Below are positions 5,369-7,059 of a stretch of 7,059 bases of DNA, piece by piece; the first letter of the stretch is position 1, and every line of letters begins with the position of its first letter. The notes under the pieces were generated by a model. That model had not been told where the DNA came from and searched no databases. It was given only the letters and a program-made list of their open reading frames with translations. The DNA is from JAATGA01 sp047605605 (GTDB lineage: Bacteria; Pseudomonadota; Alphaproteobacteria; Rhodobacterales; Rhodobacteraceae). Location of the stretch: NCBI GenBank assembly GCA_047605605.1, contig JASGFG010000113.1:1-7059 (forward strand), written 5' to 3'. The position numbers and the translations under genes are program-made.

Positions 5369-6439
5369 ATGACCCAGACCGCCCCGGCCCGCCCGCCACC
5401 GATGTGGCTTTTCACGCTTGCGGCGCTGACGCCGCTGCCGCTGTTCGCGGCGGGGCTGCGGGCCGGTGGGCCCTGGGCCTTTGCCGGGCTGGCCTATATG
5501 GCGGTGCTGACCGCCGTGCTGGACCAGATCGGCGCGCTGTTTCTGGGCAACGCGCCCGAGGGGGCCGAGTTTCCGGGCGCCGACGCGCTTCTGGTGGGGA
5601 TCGCGGCGGGAACGCTGGTCCTGCTGCCCGCGATGGTCTGGGCCATCGCCGGGGAAAGCGGGCTGGGCCTTGCCGCGCGCGGGGCGCTGTTCATCGGTGC
5701 GGGCCTGTGGTTCGGGCAGGTGTCGAACCCCGCCGCGCACGAGCTGATCCACCGGGGCGACCGCCGGCTGTTCCGGCTGGGGGTCGCGGTCTATACCGCG
5801 CTGCTTTACGGCCATCACGCCTCGGCGCACCGGCTGGTGCATCACCGCCATGCCGCTTCGGCCGAAGACCCCAATTCCGCCCGCGCGGGCGAGGGGTTCT
5901 ATCGCTTTGCCCGCCGTGCCTGGACCGGCAGCTTTCGCAAAGGCCTGGCGGCCGAGACGGCCCTGCGCGCGCGGGGGCGGCGGGGGGTGCATCCCTATGC
6001 CGTCTATCTGGGCGGCGGGATGCTGGCGCTGGCCTGCGGCTGGGTCATCGCGGGCTGGCCGGGGGTTTTCGTCTGGCTGGGCCTTGGCGCACATGCGACG
6101 ATGCAGCTTCTGCTGTCGGATTACGTCCAGCACTATGGGCTGACCCGGCGGCCCGGTCCCGATGGCCGGCTGGAGCCGGTATCGGATCGCCACAGCTGGA
6201 ATGCCGCGCAATGGTTCACCTCGGGCCTGATGGTGAATGCGCCGCGCCATTCCGACCATCACGCCCATCCGGCCCGCCCCTATCCCGCGCTGCGCCTGCC
6301 GGGGCGCGATCAGGCGCCGCTCCTGCCGTGGTCGCTGCCGGTGGCCTGCACGCTGGCGCTGTTCCCGCGGGCATGGAGGCGCGCCATTCGTCCGCATCTT
6401 GCCCGCTGGCAGGCAGACGCCCCCACATTGCGCGAATAG
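5369..6439 (+). CDS. alkB: Alkane 1-monooxygenase (AlkB)-like membrane di-iron oxygenase
   Basis: A 356-residue integral-membrane protein of the AlkB/fatty-acid-desaturase-like superfamily, which uses two irons held by histidines to insert oxygen into alkyl chains, fed electrons by rubredoxin or ferredoxin. Histidine boxes: HELIH (124-128), HRLVHH (154-159, followed by AASAEDP), and RHSDHH (293-298), plus the AlkB signature DYVQHYGL (251-258) and RHSWN (274-278). Hydrophobic segments lie near 12-30, 36-58, 72-93, 103-120, 211-228 and 231-249. It is shorter than Pseudomonas AlkB (about 400), and boxes 1 and 2 differ (HELIH for HELGH; AHRLVHH for EHNRGHH). The substrate may not be a free alkane: fatty-acid, lipid or terpenoid chains are possible. 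Start 5369 is preferred over ATG 5303, which would overlap the upstream gene by 44 bases and add an Arg/Pro-rich stretch; the ribosome-binding site is weak (GGAT). No rubredoxin gene is in the window. Confidence 0.9.
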   Translation: MTQTAPARPPPMWLFTLAALTPLPLFAAGLRAGGPWAFAGLAYMAVLTAVLDQIGALFLGNAPEGAEFPGADALLVGIAAGTLVLLPAMVWAIAGESGLGLAARGALFIGAGLWFGQVSNPAAHELIHRGDRRLFRLGVAVYTALLYGHHASAHRLVHHRHAASAEDPNSARAGEGFYRFARRAWTGSFRKGLAAETALRARGRRGVHPYAVYLGGGMLALACGWVIAGWPGVFVWLGLGAHATMQLLLSDYVQHYGLTRRPGPDGRLEPVSDRHSWNAAQWFTSGLMVNAPRHSDHHAHPARPYPALRLPGRDQAPLLPWSLPVACTLALFPRAWRRAIRPHLARWQADAPTLRE

Positions 6440-6525
6440 GCGGCGGCTGACATCTCTGTGACTGGCCCTGCGCGGGCGGCTCTGGCACTCTGCTCCGACC
6501 CCTGCCGACCGAGAGATCCCCGCCG
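6440..6525 (+). other. Gap between alkB-like gene and secreted-protein gene
   Basis: 86 bases with one short repeat, GCCC/GGGC (6465-6468, 6474-6477), and a purine-rich GAGAGA (6511-6516) that is the probable ribosome-binding site of the next gene, 9 bases before its ATG. CTGACA (6447-6452) resembles a -35 box, but no matching -10 was seen. Whether the next gene has its own promoter is undecided. Confidence 0.3.
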
Positions 6526-6924
6526 ATGCGTCCCTTTGCCTTTGCCCTGCTTGCCTTGCTGATGCCGCTGCGGGCCGGTGCCGCCGACTTGCTGACGGCC
6601 GAGGAATTCGACGCCTACACGCGGGGCAAGACCCTGTCCTACACCTGGCAGGGGCAGGAGTTCGGCAAGGAGCAGTATCTGCCGGGGCACAGGGTGATGT
6701 GGGCCTTTACCGGCGACGAATGCCGCCATGGCGAATGGTATGAAAGCGCGGGCAACATCTGCTTTGTCTACGATGACGACCCCGAGCCGAAATGCTGGAC
6801 CTTCCAGAAAGGCCCGACGGGCCTGCTGGCGAAATTCGTGGGCGACCCCGACGGCACCGAACTGTCCGAAGTGGCACAGTCGCCCACGCCGCTGGGGTGC
6901 CCCGGCCCCGATGTGGGGGCCTGA
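6526..6924 (+). CDS. Small secreted/periplasmic four-cysteine protein of unknown function
   Basis: A 132-residue protein with a clear Sec signal peptide: a hydrophobic core MRPFAFALLALLMPL and the likely cleavage AGA-AD after residue 19, leaving about 113 residues. There is no lipobox cysteine, so it should be soluble in the periplasm or exported. The mature part starts LTAEEFDAYTRGKTLSYTW (23-41), then EQYLPGHRVMWAF (49-61) and a block with three cysteines spaced by aromatic residues (Cys66, Cys79, Cys90; GEWYES, ICFVYDD, CWTFQ). A fourth, Cys125, is in the Pro/Gly-rich tail. The alternating pattern of short aromatic strands suggests a small beta-rich domain with one or two disulfides. I recall similar proteins in Rhodobacteraceae annotated only as hypothetical, so I give no function. 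It is closed by a strong terminator 40 bases after its stop, so it is last in its transcript. Confidence 0.8.
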   Translation: MRPFAFALLALLMPLRAGAADLLTAEEFDAYTRGKTLSYTWQGQEFGKEQYLPGHRVMWAFTGDECRHGEWYESAGNICFVYDDDPEPKCWTFQKGPTGLLAKFVGDPDGTELSEVAQSPTPLGCPGPDVGA

Positions 6925-6964
6925 TCGCGGGCACCCCACGGCACCAATAGCCCGATAAAGGAAA

Positions 6965-6991
6965 GGGGGCCGGAACCCGGCCCCCCTTTTT
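6965..6991 (+). terminator. Strong intrinsic terminator
   Basis: GGGGGCCGG (6965-6973) pairs perfectly with CCGGCCCCC (6977-6985) over a 3-base loop, followed after one C by TTTTT (6987-6991). This is a textbook Rho-independent terminator for the secreted-protein transcript. On the other strand the same stem is followed by CTTTCCTTTAT, so it may also serve a convergent transcript arriving from the right. Confidence 0.92.
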
Positions 6992-7059
6992 CATGCCTGC
7001 ATCCCGATCTTTCGCGGGCCGCCATTGGCCCCCGCACCCGGCGAGGGGGTGAAACCCCC
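6991..7059 (-). CDS. Possible 3' end of a convergent gene (partial)
   Basis: Read leftwards from the window edge, one minus frame is open for 22 codons and stops at TGA (6993-6991), directly abutting the terminator stem. It would encode a Gly/Pro-rich tail reading TPSPGAGANGGPRKIGMQA at the end. The placement of the stop against a bidirectional terminator is what a convergent gene end looks like, and codon choice is GC-rich at third positions. The stretch is too short to prove coding or to name a family. The outermost bases also form a small repeat GGGGG-TGAAA-CCCCC (7045-7059). Confidence 0.3.
   Translation of the reverse strand, partial: GGFTPSPGAGANGGPRKIGMQA

Noticed and set aside
5015..6397. 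460-residue minus-strand ORF across the kinase-like and AlkB-like genes
   Set aside because: Arg/Gln/Pro-rich shadow; the + strand carries the histidine boxes and kinase-like motifs.

Overview
The window reads as a piece of chromosome from a high-GC alphaproteobacterium, most likely the family Rhodobacteraceae and plausibly Paracoccus or a near relative. The evidence is strongly G/C-biased third codon positions, a DUF3775 protein of the alphaproteobacterial type, yciB next to ftsY, and a Rhodobacteraceae-like AlkB-family gene. The genus is inference. No insertion sequence, phage gene, CRISPR array or clear sign of recent transfer was found; this looks like core or near-core chromosome.

Left part, + strand (1-2326): the 3' end of gcvP (glycine cleavage P-protein), a small DUF3775 protein, and an SDR-family oxidoreductase resembling DltE. 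The 54-base gap between gcvP and the DUF3775 gene is almost filled by two adjacent inverted repeats. The second is a perfect 11-bp stem that holds the DUF3775 start codon in its 3' arm and the AGGAGG ribosome-binding site in its loop, which is the most striking non-coding structure here. A GC-rich hairpin follows the SDR gene.

Middle (2341-2459): a single tRNA-Ala(CGC) with its own TTGACA -35 box, encoded CCA end and the diagnostic G3-U70 pair.

Minus-strand block (4397 down to 2659): ftsY, the signal recognition particle receptor, followed by yciB/ispZ, an inner-membrane protein linked to envelope and septum integrity. Both concern membrane biogenesis and they are separated by 137 bases.

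Right part, + strand (4567-6991): diverging from ftsY is an apparent two-gene operon of a kinase-fold protein with a non-canonical catalytic loop and an AlkB/fatty-acid-desaturase-like di-iron membrane oxygenase. Next comes a small secreted four-cysteine protein of unknown function, then a strong intrinsic terminator. The last 69 bases may be the 3' end of a convergent minus-strand gene that shares this terminator.

No wholly new multi-gene system is evident. The best candidates for new biology are the start-codon hairpin of the DUF3775 gene, the kinase-like gene paired with the AlkB homologue, and the secreted four-cysteine protein.
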